Assembly: GCF_000247815.1 (NCBI RefSeq) | Contig: NC_021677.1 | Span: forward strand, 45,544,864-45,608,863 | Length of the DNA stretch: 64,000 nt | Direction: 5' to 3' | From: Ficedula albicollis | Lineage: Eukaryota > Chordata > Aves > Passeriformes > Muscicapidae | Translations under genes and position numbers: made by a program | The notes under the pieces: model-generated | What the model was told of the DNA's origin: nothing | What the model saw: the letters and a program-made list of their open reading frames with translations, nothing else | The model's database searches: none | Shown here: positions 12,813 through 26,040 of the stretch, piece after piece | How positions within the stretch are numbered: position 1 is the stretch's first letter | Layout: each line of letters starts with the position of its first letter

Positions 12813-13036
12813 CTTTTACTTTTACTTTTACTTTTACTTTTACTTTTACTTTTACTTTTACTTTTACTTTTACTTTTACTTTTACTTTTACTTTTACTTT
12901 TACTTTTACTTTTACTTTTACTTTTCTTTTTTTACTTTTACTTTTACTTTTACTTTTACTTTTACTTTTACTTTTACTTTTACTTTTACTTTTACTTTTA
13001 CTTTTACTTTTACTTTTACTTTTACTTTTACTTTTT
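12813..13036. repeat. (TTTTAC)n hexanucleotide microsatellite
   Basis: About 36 copies of the hexamer TTTTAC run from 12813 to 13036, broken once near 12926-12935 by a T-rich word. Because the period is a multiple of three and no frame contains a stop, all three plus-strand frames stay open as Phe-Tyr, Phe-Thr or Leu repeats. These open frames are a by-product and not a gene. Confidence 0.97.
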
Positions 13037-14828
13037 GCAGTGCATTTCCATAACTTAAAAAACCAATTTGGTTATATTTTCTAGTCAGATAGTTCTCTTC
13101 ATAAAGCTCAGTGAAAGCTCACATAGCATTTAAAGTTCATTTCCACCCTGATTTTGGCAAGCGGTCTTTTAATACAGAAGAATCATATTTAAATTATCCA
13201 TGCTAAATGACAGATTTTAATTGTACTTCATACTTTTCTTTCCTCTTTTACACTGTAGTGATTTGGAATACTGAGCAAGCATGTTAAATCCCTGGCATGT
13301 AGTGAGTATTCATTTAAAAGGTAAATTGTACTGGAATGGAATATGCTTACTGTTTCCATCAAAGTCTGCTGTCCTATTCTGTCAGGGCTCAAGCCTGGAT
13401 TATACTTCATAGCTATAAATATGTCTGACTGCGTTGGCAACATTTTCAAACTATGTCTTTCAAGGACATAGCTATAATGCTTATTTACACATTGATTTCA
13501 ACTTACTCACTTGAGTGACTAAGGGCTGTTTACACAGGTATCACATTACCAGATTGAATTTGTCTCATTTAACATATCAAAAATCAAAGACAAATGAAAC
13601 TTTGAACAGAACTGGTTTTCAGCTCCAGTTTATATCTCCTTTCTAATTCTGTTAACAATTTCCCTGATGCTTTCACCCCCCTCTTTATCCTAAGGATATA
13701 GAAACAAACTTTTCATCTATTTTATTCTGAAACAGTAAAAAGACATGAAGGTAAATGAAGAAACTAGTTTCATAGAACAAATAAGATATGCAATAGTCTG
13801 AAATGCTATAATCTCTTGGGAAGAGAAAAGGAAAGATAAAGAAATGAAAGGGGTAGTTACCATTTTACTGACATCACAGAAATCTGCTTTATTAAAAACC
13901 AAGTGACCTTAAATGCCACATGGCCATTAAAAGTAATGGAATGTGGTCTCAAGCCAGTGAGTGATGTGAAGCCAATTCCTTCTCGGGGGTTTAAGCTGTA
14001 AGATCCATATTAATGTATTAGTATCAGTAGATGAAACATAACGAATACTACATCTCATTTACATAATGGATGAGACTGGGGAAGCTGTTCCAGATGGCAG
14101 ATGAGCACCTTGAGCCAAAAGAGATTTTTTTTTTCTTTTTGCATATCAGTATCCACAAGTCTAAATTACTGAGATTAGATCAGTCTGATGAGAATATGGA
14201 CTTTGAGCTATTTGTTGCCCTTAAATATGAAGAAAGTTAAATGCCCATCAAGAGCAACAGCATTCCATGCAGCTGTGGGGCCTTTTTTTCTTATTGATAT
14301 GTTTGGTAGTTCAATTAGTAACTAGAGGTGTAAATGTCATAGAAAACATTATTCTCTGACATGTCCTGCTTAGCACGTCATCAGAGGGTCAACTCACATG
14401 TTCAGTCATATTTATGCAGCGTAGTGGTTTAATACCTTAACACACACAATGTCCACTGTGAGGAAATGCTGGGCTATTCATGAACTCACTACAACACCCA
14501 AATGTTCAGACAGTGTAAAGACAAATGAGAATGTGGTGTCCTTTCTTATAACCATAGGCTTGCTTTACAAATGATCTGTTCCAGTTTGGCACAGGTAAAA
14601 AAATCAAATACATTGGATAAACTTTATCAATGTATTAAATTATATGTTACTTGAAGGGCCCTTTTTTTGCCACTGAAAGGAGAAACTGATGTCCTTGATG
14701 AGTTATTACTGTTGGAGAAGACTGTTTTTGTAAATGAGCTTAAGTCCAATAAATGTTTACCTGAGTCTTTAACACTGTGCTGTAGGTACGTCAAGAATCC
14801 AAATCAATCCATAGGCAAGAGACTTCTA
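13037..14828. other. Single-copy non-coding DNA
   Basis: No element recognised. Short frames only. Confidence 0.55.
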
Positions 14829-15327
14829 TGAATCTACTAGTTATGAAAAATTTTATCTGGACGGATTGGTATGCTTTGCTCGTTATGTTATATTATATTG
14901 TAGCAATGTATTTGAATAGTTTAGGCCATAGTTTATATCAGGTGCACCAGCCTAACAACTTTAGCTGTTTTTCTGCTGTTTTATCAAACACTCTGGAATC
15001 TGTCGCTTTAGCTGTTTTTCTGCTGTTTTATCAAACACTCTGGAATCCGTCAAGGCTACTGAAACATAAATTGTGCTAAACTGGGAGAGAAGAAGCTGAA
15101 AAATAGAATACCAAGATTAGAAGACCCAAGATAAAGGGGGGTGGTGAAGCACTGGACTGTAGCCAATCATATTTCCTTCAAGGTGCGTGTAGAGCGTGTG
15201 GACAAGATAGAGGCACCAATAAAATAATGTGTGACCGTGGGCAATATTTTGGAATGGTAAACAATAAATCGGCTTCTGCATAATCACATTGAATTGTCAT
15301 TCGGAAGTCCTTTGTTCCTGCATTACA
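14829..15327 (+). mobile_element. Probable solo LTR of an endogenous retrovirus
   Basis: The segment begins with TG (14829) and ends with CA (15327). It carries AATAAA-type polyadenylation signals at 15218 and 15263, followed by a U5-like tail ('cggcttctgcataatcac') ending 'cctgcattaca'. The word 'ctatg' occurs at both borders (14826 and 15328) and may contain the target-site duplication, although it overlaps the TG at the left border, so the exact ends are uncertain. Polyadenylation signals near the right end imply plus orientation. No internal retroviral sequence adjoins it, as expected for a solo LTR left by recombination. The family name is not determined. Confidence 0.65.
14959..15051. 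repeat. 47-bp direct tandem duplication inside the LTR
   Basis: The unit starting 'ctttagctgtttttctgctg' is present at 14959 and 15006 with about two differences (aatctgtc versus aatccgtc). It lies in the U3-like part of the LTR, where short duplications can arise. Confidence 0.92.
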
Positions 15328-18300
15328 CTATGGTAAAATCTACTTTTCTTAAGCCAATAATATATCAGAATTAGACCCATTTCCAGATTTGCAGCTAGGA
15401 AAAAGTCCTATCTTACCATTTTCCCTTTCCCTGGTTAGAATGGCAATGACATTATAGGTGTCTATATACCTGGTGGCTAATCCATTGCCAACATTATTTT
15501 CTGGGGCACGTTAAGTTATTCCATCTTTTTGCTCTCATTTATTAAATGGATTTAGTATAAAAGACTCTTTTGAAGAATGGATTTAGTTATTGCAAAGACG
15601 TGGAAGTGAAACAGAGGAGATGATGCTTTTGCTTGATGTTGTGATGCTAATTCAGTGTCTGGAGGGGCCTAACGAGACTACTGTTTCCTAGCTTTTTCTA
15701 CCTGAAAGACAACATCTAAAAGAGACTTAAAGAATGATAATTGAAACATCATGGATTTGTATGTGAGTGTGTGTCTGTGTGTGTGTGTTGTGAGAAGGAG
15801 TTATGTAGACCACTTGGTAGAAGGACGTTTCATATTTGAGGTACAAGCTCAGAAAGCGTGTCAAGAGTTTTTGGATTTGAAAATCATCTCAATACCTGTT
15901 CTTCCTTAAACATTGGTTTAACTTTTTAGTATTAAAAAAAAAAAAGGAAAAAAAAACAAAGAGCTGACAGCAAATTCCCACCAAGAAATTGCAGAAGGAA
16001 ATATTTCTGAGTACTGGAAAGATTCATGTTTAATTTCCAGTCATCAGAAACCCAAGTAGGTAAAACAGTGCTGGGTGGAATTTACAGCATTTGCTGCTTT
16101 GCAGGTTTAGGCTCCACAGTGAAGAGATCGTAGAGAGAGTTCTTGGATTTGTGAGGTTTGGAAAATAGGTTGTCTGTTTTCAATGTTCTCTTTCATTAGT
16201 TGACTTTGTTTCTGCTGTGGTTCTAAGACTTTCTGAAAAAGAGACATCTGTGTTTAACTTTTTTTTTTTTTTTTTAACATTGATACCAACAAATGCTGGT
16301 TACACCTTGATAAGAGATCAAAATATGAGGATGCATTGAGTTATTAATCTACTTCCCAAAAAGTCCTAATATTACAGAGAGTAGAGGGAAGTAAGAGCAA
16401 AAGGGAGGAAATTAAATGCAATTCTAGAAGCACTAAATTTAAATTATTTCAAAATATAATGCTGTAAAGAGATATTTTTTATATCATACAGCAAATTATT
16501 TTCTGGTGAAACAACCCTTCAAAATATTAAATTTAAAGAAATACTAATGAAAGTATTTTAAGAAGGTTTTCTTTTTACTTTTGCACTCATTTCTTTCATT
16601 TCTTAAAAGTCAGTAACAAAATTGCTGTTAACTTGATATATTTTCCTTTCCTTCTGGCCCATGAGAACAATTATGGGCTGTGTATCACTGGAAACAGGAT
16701 GAGATGTCACCAAAATAATAACAGTGTTGGAAGGTGAGGTGAAATGAGAAAGGTATGATGCAAATGCATCCCTTTGTGCTATGTGAAGCAGAAAATGAAA
16801 GCATCTTTCATTGCAGGGAAGTGAATCTGAAACACATTTAGGAATAGCTAGATTTATGTTGAGTTAACATTAAGTTAATATTGATTGAGATGAAACAGCA
16901 AAACATGAAGAGATACACTCATTCATATAATTATGTACTTTTGGCACCTCTATTTTTCTGTAATCTTAATGAAAGATACAGTCAAACAAATTCATCCCTA
17001 AAGGTTTGCTTTATTTAGAGATCTGATACTGTCTGCTTTGTCTATCTTCTTTTAATTTGTTCAAACAAACACTTTTTCAATCCTTAAATTAAGTTGGCTT
17101 TTCGTTTTTCCCTCAAGAGTGTTGCACATCATTAGAGAGGTGGTGGAACAAGTACAATTGCAAACATCTGCTACGACAGCACAGGGATGCCATAAACTGA
17201 TCTGCAGTCATTGTGACTGTCAGGACTTTAAGTTTATGTAAAGGTCACATTGTGTGATTGTAGACAAATGACTCTGGGATTTCATGCCATCATTCAGGGC
17301 TTATTTTGGTCATTTAGTAAAGTTGTTCTGTGAAGGGAGAAACTATATGAAGACAAGTAAGGGTCAAGAACCACTCTCATATGCTTTTTTTATTACTTAA
17401 GATACAGTTGACCATTGACAGCATATCATATTTCCAGTGCTGATGCACAGAACTTTGCAGTTGGGAACTCTGCAGAACTTTGCATAGTAATGTCATAGTA
17501 TGATATAATGAATCATTAAATGCATTTGTCCTAGCCATGGCTATTTAAGTTGATACATAATGTGAATACTGCACTTTTCTTGAACTTAAAATTGAGGATC
17601 TTTGTGTGGTGGTTTTCAGGGGTTTTTTTGTGGAGTTCTTTTTGTGAGATTTTTTGGCTGGTTGTTTTTTGGTTTTGCTTTCCCTTTTTACTGTCAGTAT
17701 ACAAATGTGGCTTTTTTATAATTACTTGTATCCTTTCTTTTACAGTCTGGCCACTTGTGCATGATCCAACAGGAATTGCTTCCCTTAACACGGAAATAAA
17801 ATTTTCCAATTACAGAAATTAGTTGTACTAATAAGTCACCTTTCTCTAAATCCTAAAATGTTCTCACACTCCCAACTATTAGCAGGAATCAGAGAAACTG
17901 TGTACCTACTTCCCTTTAGACATGAGGATCTTAATTCTATTTGGACAAATCTTCAGTTAGGGTAAATTTGAATTGCTTTGTTGCCTTCAGAACAGTGATA
18001 GCAATTTATGCCAGCTCAGAATGTGGTGCTTAATCTTGGTACTGAGAGACGAAGCTAAAAAAAAGAACACTTCATATCAACTTAAAAAAATAGCCTCCGG
18101 TCTTAAGACAAGATGATGGAAAATTTAGTGCAAGTTATAAATAGGGCCATTAATTTGATATACAATGCTCTAGCAGTGTACTCCATTAAGCATCCATATT
18201 TACTTAGCTGCTGCCATGCTACCAACATGACACAGCAAAGTTATTATGTGCAATCCTTCTGTCATATCACATTACTTTTCTGTCTCAAACTTGGTTTAAA

Positions 18301-19591
18301 TGCAAAGTTGTACAAAAAAAAATCTAGATTTTCCAAGTGCCCACCTATTACCAAAATATCCTGTGTTAAAACAGGGATGAAGAAATATCTTATGTTTGAT
18401 TCTGAATCTCCTTCTTCTATGAGTTTAGACCTGACTCAAATAAAATTAAATTTTACTTTGATGTGAAAAACATGGAATTGTTATAAAACATTTTTTAAAT
18501 CACAAATTTTAGAAAAGAGGAAGAAAAAAAGGAAAAAAAAAATTCAAATTATAGGTTTACATGATTGTGTGACAAAGATAAATTCAGTTTCAGTCTCAGA
18601 CAAGGGCTGAAGGCAGGAGCACCCTTCCCACTGTTGTGATCAAAAAGACTGACAACAAATATAGACTCACAAGGACCTCCAAGGTCAGTGAATTCAATTC
18701 TCATAAAAGCAGGTAATTATTTCATAGTGTCTTACACATGTAATTCATAATGTCACATTACATTGCCTACAGATGGCTTGGGGGAAGGGTTTGTTCTCAC
18801 TACTCTTTCCTATTCTTTTGTGACTACAGAAAACATCCTAATTAGTATCTTAAATATATTAATTCCGGTCCCTCCTAAAATTTCCAGGTCCTCAGAGTAA
18901 TGCTACTTTCCTCTCAGTTCAGTAGACAGTGAGCAGGGTCTGTGTCAAGGAACACCAATGCAGAAGTGCATGCCAAGTGGAGAGGCAATCCGATCAGATT
19001 CTGCAGTGATCTCTTCTGGCCTGTTTCCACTTTTCCCGTGGAGCAGTTCAGTAGCAGCAATTGCAGAGAAAGTAGACTTTAAATAGCACAAGGAGCTGTG
19101 ATAACAACTTTCACAGTTAACTTGCTCAAAACCTCTCCCCCATCACAGTGACTTTTATAAACTGACTTGGTTTCTTGGTTTCTTGTGGGGGTGAAGCTTT
19201 TTTGGTGTTCATATTAGCTGGGGATGTTTGTAGGTTATTTGGCATGGATTTTTTAAAGTTGGGTGGTTTTTTTTTGTTTGTTTGTTTTTTATTTCTCTCA
19301 TTCATTCAGCTTTCTTCCATTAAGTTTCCTTCAAAAAACACAACAAAAAAACAGCCATTCTTCAGCTGAGGATGCATCTTATGTCCTTAGGAAAGAAAGA
19401 GTGAGTTGTCTGACAGGTCATATAGAAAACTTACTTTGATTCTTCTTGAGTCTGTGACTTTTATGCACATAACTAAACTAGACAGCTTCAGTCAATAATA
19501 CACATAAAGAATTTCATTCACATTAACAAGTTTTTAATACTTAGATAAATATGGTTTAATTATGACCACTTCCAACAGATCTATAGAAAAG
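15328..19591. other. Single-copy non-coding DNA with small simple repeats
   Basis: No gene or recognisable transposon. It holds a short TG-rich microsatellite at about 15762-15792, an A-rich patch at 15934-15960, a T run at about 16259-16275 and a 25-bp spaced repeat of 'cagaactttgca' (17448 and 17473). A weak CR1-tail-like word lies near 18660-18705 but is too short to call. Confidence 0.5.
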
Positions 19592-19975
19592 ACTGAACTA
19601 GACTAGAATAGATCAGACTAGACATTTCAGCTGAATGGGACTCATAACCATCATCTAATCAAGCTGCCTGACTAATTCATGACTGACCAAAAGTTAAAAG
19701 AGCTGTTAAGGGCATCATCCATGTGTCTTAAACTCTGACAGGTTGTCACCTCTCTAGGAATCCTGTTGCAGGGTTTGACCACCCTCTTGGTAAAGGAATG
19801 TTTCCTTGTGTCCGACTGGAATTTCAGCTGGTGACACTTTGAACCATTCCCATACCTCTCATCACTGGATCCCAGAGAGGTAATCAGCACCTCCCTCCCC
19901 ACCTCCCCTCTGCAGGAAACTGTAGGGAGCAGCAAGATCTTAGGTGTAGTTAAGAGCATGAGCATTTTCATATGT
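19592..19975 (-). mobile_element. CR1 LINE fragment, 3' end
   Basis: This is the reverse complement of a CR1 3' end. Diagnostic words include 'catttcagctgaatgggac' (19623), 'gaccaaaagttaaaagag' (19684), 'cacctctctaggaatcctg' (19747), 'ggtaaaggaatgtttcct' (19789) and 'cactggatcccagagagg' (19863). The left edge (19592-19622) is a short imperfect AGACTAGA/AGAATAGA tail, matching the short tandem tail at CR1 3' ends. The element reads on the minus strand with its 3' end at the left, and is 5'-truncated near 19975. No coding capacity remains. Confidence 0.9.
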
Positions 19976-20996
19976 AGGATTTAGATGTATATAATTATCT
20001 TTCTATAGATTTAAATTTAATTCATCCAAAGACTGGAAAAGAGCTGTGACTTGTTTCAGCCTGTGGAATTAAAATGCTATTGATAAAAGATTGGCATGTT
20101 CTGACTGGTAGCCTTGTTTACAGCAGGAATTCAAACTCTGGGTATGGTACCTATGCCTCAGAAGAATAAATTGATTTGGTCCAAAGAAGACATTTATTGA
20201 GGAATTATTTTACATTCAGTGCATCTTTTGTGATAAAATTGCAAGCACAAAATTGTAGAATTTATCCCAAATGTTTCTGTACCGAAAGTAACTCTTCTAG
20301 TCATTACAGTGCTTTGTGCCCATAACCACACACAATACTTTATGTACTGACATTTGTTCACAATAAGATCCTGCTATTGCAGACATCTGAAAACAACTGA
20401 TGGAAAAATGACAAAGACAAATGGATCACAGCTTGTCTCTTGAGGTGTCTGTTAGAAGCTGCAGCTCCTTTGCCATACCTTTTCTCCTTTTTCCTTTCCT
20501 CTTTCAAGTCCTCCCAAATCACTAATCAATGTCTCAGTCCTTACATGTTTCATCCAAGACAAATAGAAAGGGAGGAAAATAGCATTTCTTATACCAAATG
20601 GCCACTGAAAGATTTTTCAGTGAACCCTCAAAACAGTTTACATCCACTGTTTCACAAGACCATGATTTATGCAATGTTTCAAAACCTGTCTCCAGAAGTG
20701 TTGTTCTTCACACTCAGTATCCCTTTAGGATATAGTGAAGTCATTGAATTCATTGCCAGATTCAACCATAAGAAAAATGACACTTTTTTGCCTTTTACTT
20801 TTCTCTCTAATTTAGATATTCCAAATATTTAAAATATCTTCATTTATATGTAGAAGAAACCATACAGACATGCAAAGAAAAGCCTGTAATACTATATTCT
20901 TCCAAATATTCCACTGACAAGAAGAAATAAAAATCAAAGTTACTAACTGTAAGGAAACAAAGAATAATTTTAAAGTGATGCACCATGCTTTGAGAT
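19976..20996. other. Single-copy non-coding DNA
   Basis: Contains one of the longer chance frames of the window (20440-20832, plus) with no recognisable domain. No repeat recognised. Confidence 0.55.
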
Positions 20997-21103
20997 TTTT
21001 TTTGAATGCATGTTGTAAATCCTATAAACTGGTCTTAAGAGAATCTCAGGTTTTTTTGAATGCATGTTGTAAATCCTATAAAGTGTTCTTAAGAGAATCT
21101 CAG
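20997..21103. repeat. 54-bp direct tandem duplication
   Basis: The unit of a T run followed by 'gaatgcatgttgtaaatcc' occurs at 20997-21050 and 21051-21103. The copies differ around 'aaactggtctt' versus 'aaagtgttctt'. Confidence 0.94.
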
Positions 21104-24100
21104 TGATCTAGAAATCACTCTGAGCAAGCTACTATTTTTTGAATGCTATCTCACTCTTTGGTGTGTAGTAATTGAACTACCAGAAAGTTCTATTCAATCT
21201 TAGAGAAACTTAACCCAGCTTGAAATTAGTTTTTCATCATAATTCCTGCTTGGAGAAATCAATACAAAGCTGGTAAACATTGTGTCCCTTCCACAAGTTT
21301 TTAAAATGCTGTATTCCTAGTGTATAATAGCCTATTTTATATCAATATAATCTGAGCTACAAGAAGTCAGCTAATTCCAGTTTGGGTAATGAAGGTATGC
21401 TCTGAGCACTTCAGAGCTATCAGTCAGACACCGTATGTTTGATACAGTTATATTGCCAAGATCTTCTGAATGCTCGAGGGTCTAGAATACAGATGAAAGT
21501 TACAGAGCAAACAAAACATCAAAGCTAAAAGTGGGGACTGAAGTGGTAAATCAGCTAGATGCCCTTTATCTCTAGAGATTAATGTTCCAATTCTGTATCA
21601 GGACCCATAGCAAAAATAATTTTAATGGCTTCAATCTGATCCCCTGGGTGCAGTTTATCCACATTACAGATTTCACTGTACCATTAAGAATGACATATAT
21701 TTTTCTCCTAAAGAAAGCTGTAGAACAAAAATAACAGGGGATACTTCACAGACCAGGATTGATGTATGTTGGCAAAGCAACGTGTGAAACTGTGGGCCCA
21801 TAATAGCCAGGGGATTAAGTACGGATTAAGGTGCAGTGAAAGGGGCTACAGAGAACTCTGAATGACCTCTCTCTGCACAATGATATTCAGGCCTTAGCTT
21901 CATGAACACCATTTTTTATCAGTATAGTTATTAATTACAATGTATTAATATATGTCTGAAGATTGGGAGTCTGTAGTAGCTCATCTCCTACAAAGCTGGG
22001 TGCTGCAAATATATATAGAAAAAAAACAAAACAAAAAGACTTTTCACTTCTCCTGATCTAAAAGTGTAATAAAAACAAGAGTAGGTTGCATTTTAGAAAC
22101 ATTGCAATAATAATAGTAAACTAATATGCTTGTAGAGTTTATTCAGTATTTCTTATGGAAGCTGTGCAAAGCTGAGGCTCATAAACGTGAAGACTAACTT
22201 GATTTATCAGAGCTAATAATCCAAACCATTTTAGTGCTATAATCTTGGTCAGGTTTTTATGCATCACAGAGTGGGTTTGGAGTATGTTTCTCCTCTTTTT
22301 AGTCTTGGCATTTAGCTCAAGTCTAATATCCTTGTACCAGTTTTTTTCACTCCCATGGGCTGTTTCTATTGTTCTTCAGATAATTTCTGCAGCTGTCCTT
22401 TACAATCACATTGACTCTCACTTCATCTGGAAACTTCTAAATGACAGAGTAGATCCATTTATGAATATAACTTCAGGAATTCCCAGGGGCTGAGTTTTTT
22501 AAAGCAATTGCCTCCAAAATAGTACCTTGGATGTCACTGGTACTGTTGACCAAGAGACCCTGCAACATTGCATGAAGCTAAAATTAATTTAAAAATTATG
22601 AACTGGCACTGTCAACAAGAGCAACTTTGTACTATTATCTATGATTTGTCAGTTACCTTTCTGGCTCTTCTGTGACTATAGGGTTTTTTTGGAAGCTCCA
22701 GAAAAGAACTTCTGGTCAAAACTGCAGCAGTGAAACACTCAATGTTCCTCTCAAGTCCAGCCTTACATCAGCTAGAAAATTATTTATGGTGGACCACAAA
22801 GGGAAACAGGGAGAACTCTAGAAAGTTGCCACTATTGCTACATCTCATTTTGAGTTTATATGCCACTTGGCTTTCAGAAAATCCTTAACTAGATAAAAAC
22901 AGCCTGCAAATACTTGCAGAAGCTAGCTGTAACTTTTCACGTTTCTTGAAATGAACAACATTCCTATATGAAGGAGTTAATAGAAAAACACCGTTTTGAT
23001 TTTTCTACCAAAAGCTTGAGAAATCCTCTGTATGTGTAGGGAAAACCAGTTTTGGTATATTTCCTATTTGATCATTGTCCTCTTTTAGGGCAGGTTTAGA
23101 AAGCAGAATCTGCTTTCTAGAGGGACCCCTCTGGAAGTTTCCTCCCAAATTTGCCCTAAACCAGGACAGCCATAAACTCAAGATTAAATACTGACCCTCT
23201 GAAAAATAACCAAGTTCTAACCTTGGCCTCCACGAGGCCAAGAGTTGGTGCTCTGAAAGCTGGAGCTGCTATGTTGGCGCACTGGCTGTAGGGTAATTTG
23301 GGTGAAAGCTTTCTAAAATCTCACCCCATCCACCATTCTGAAGCATCACTTAGCTTTAACTCAGGAAAGATTTAAAAAAACTGTATTTACTTTTGATGGA
23401 CAAATAGGAGATAAGAGTTACAGGACTGTAGAGTACTTGGAAAGGAGAGGAACACGGAAAGAGATGGAAGGAAAGATGGAAAAAGAAGAAGGGGGGCTAT
23501 TGATTTCCAGGTCCAGGATGTGCTGAACTTTGATAAATCAGGGCACGAGCAACAGAAGTTGAACTTTTCCATGTCCTTCAACTTCTATATCCAATGTGTT
23601 TATACAACCAACATGCTTTTAGAAAACAAAATCAATTTACTTGAGGAAAGAATAAGATTGAGCAAGTCTGTTAAAGTAATCAGTTTCTTTTGTATATGCT
23701 TTTAACCAAAACACTCTGTATAAGCCCTTCGCTACTTTGAAACAAGCAACTGATAAAGGAAAAAAAGCTTTTAAAATGAAATATTTTCCTTGGCAACAAG
23801 TTTTTGCACAAAGTGTGCTTCTGCTGAAATACCAGTTGTGAAATGTGTTCCCTGAAGTCAAGAGAAAGCCTTAATCTTCCAGTCGTTGGCATTTTACTTA
23901 TGCATTCAGCATGTGTTATTATAATTCCTCTTGTTATTATAGAACATGGTTTATAAGCTAGCTTTGTCTTTGTTCAATGATAATGGTTATGGACAAATTA
24001 GAGTCTGAAAATGCAATTTTTGTCTTGTATTTGAAATTCCGAGACACAGTTTTTAATGCAGTGAAAAATTTCAAATGGTACTTGGAAAAAAGCATAGAAA

Positions 24101-26040
24101 AAATACGTACAATATGGTAATAAAAGTACCATACCATGCTTTTATATATGTGCATGCTTTGGTTATTTGCAATAGATTACTGAAAAATTCTTTTAAATGT
24201 AACCTTGGCATAACATGAACTTTGCTCTAAGAATAAAATGCAGCAGAAAGTATAAAAGGAAAAAAAAATGCAGATGCACTTTTTTACTAATCCCAGGCTA
24301 ATGTGTGTGCTCTCAAGAGAGCCACAGATAGCTAAGAACTTGACATGAAACCAAGGAACATTTGTAGATATTGACTGGCCTTGGTTTCATTCAATCTAGA
24401 AACTTAAAGTAAATTTATGATGATTCTAATCCTAAACTCAAATTCATCCTTATTTCAGATCTATGGATGCCAGGAATCCTTTCTTGGAGAAATTAGATAA
24501 CAAGAATCTTATTCATTTAATTCCACAAGGAATTACTATCAAGCTGCTTCCATCATTCTCCCATTAAGAAGTAAGAATTCGAAAAGGTTTTTTTCCCACA
24601 ATCAGTAAAATATCTTACACTTGTCTGAAGCATCAGAATTAGAAACTGTCATGGAATGTTAGTTCCTGTAAGATTAAATAAAAATTTGTCAGAATAGCTT
24701 ATGTGTGGGAGAGCCCTTCTCTAACAGTTGCAATAGAACACAAAGTCAGTTTACTGTCCTGTGCATGGATATGGATTGGAACATCGTGCAACTCTGAGAA
24801 AGGATGATTCCCAGTGCAACTCAAATGACAGCACGTTTAGGTGATTGCAGATAACTCATAAGAAAATCTACTGTAAGATTTCAAGCAACCTTTGCAGTCT
24901 TATAGAATCTGCTTATATCCAAATGTACCCAAGTCAGATACTGACATACTTCAGTGCTCATGCACACTCCTGCTCCCAACCAATTACAGTTTGCCCTTGA
25001 GATACTGCCTAAGAAGGATAACTGTGATGAGCAATAAGTCTATATTTCTCTGTACCACATACATAGACAATTTTTTAAAACGTCACTAAAATTTGTGAAG
25101 TAAAATTTGAAAAATCAGGATCCAGGAAAAAGAGATAGGTAAGTCAAAGCAAAATTAACAGTATTTTTTTCTTTTTCTCCTGCATGTTTCTACAAGTTTT
25201 CTGAAAAAAAAACCCCAAAAAAACAAACAACCACCAAACCTCAAATGGTACTGCACTGAATTAATAAGAAAAAATAAAAATACATAGTTTAGAATCTAGA
25301 GGTTTATTTTCTAAAAAAAATTTCTGAACCAACACTATGGCCAGTTGCCTACAATAATGGAAATTTCTCTAACCAGAGTAATCTCTGTTCCTAAGGTTAC
25401 TTGTCTTCACTGTTGCAATGTTACATAAGAAATAATTTTATGAGAGGAAAGTTTGAGGATGAATCCAAATTTTTACACCCTCTTGGTCATAGATTCTGTG
25501 AGAAAAAAAAGTCCAGTGAAGTTTGCAATTGTTTTGCATTCTCTAAGTTTGTTGTAGCTACAAAGACCTTTAACTCCGCACCCAAACTTCAATGTATATT
25601 GTAATATGCCTTGCATCTACCTATAAGGATGTGTTTGTGCCTGTGCAGACATGACAATTAAATATCAGTGCTCAAGGTGATGACACCCACTACTGCAGGT
25701 TTGCATCCCAGTCATGCACTTCATTGTACAGTATCTGGAGGAGCACTTGTTATTTTAGTTCTAATTAACTAATTCTCCTTCTCTCCTTATTGTCACAACA
25801 AATGGGTTACAGACCTTCTAAATAGTCTTTCAGTAACAAAAGTAGCTAAATATGTGTGAATGTCTGCAAAACACCTAAAATACAAATTTTGAAGGGGGAG
25901 AAGATGTCAATGTTATTATAGAAAATGGGTTTAGTTTTTGTGAAGTTGTCCTGTCTGCCAGCATTTTCACTTATTGCCTGTAATTGACTGACTCTGAGGT
26001 GGAAAGGACAGGCAGATTAAGGACGAAAGGTGAGAGCTGT
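21104..26040. other. Single-copy non-coding DNA
   Basis: No confident element over nearly 5 kb. A stretch at about 22380-22570 has a faint resemblance to antisense old CR1 (for example 'tcatctggaaactt' and 'tgtcactggtactg') but is too decayed to call. Short frames throughout look random. Confidence 0.5.

Noticed and set aside
12760..13084. Low-complexity Phe-Tyr, Phe-Thr and Leu-rich proteins
   Set aside because: All are readings of the TTTTAC microsatellite.
18655..18710. CR1 3' tail
   Set aside because: One phrase ('aggacctccaaggtcagtga') resembles it, but the flanking sequence does not continue the match.
20440..20832. 130-codon open frame on the plus strand, the longest non-repetitive one with 33379-33780
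   Set aside because: Composition and hydrophobic patches look random, with no domain and no codon pattern. One frame of this length is expected by chance in 64 kb of AT-rich DNA.
22380..22570. Antisense old CR1 fragment
   Set aside because: Only scattered words agree; the order and length of match are too poor to call without a profile search.
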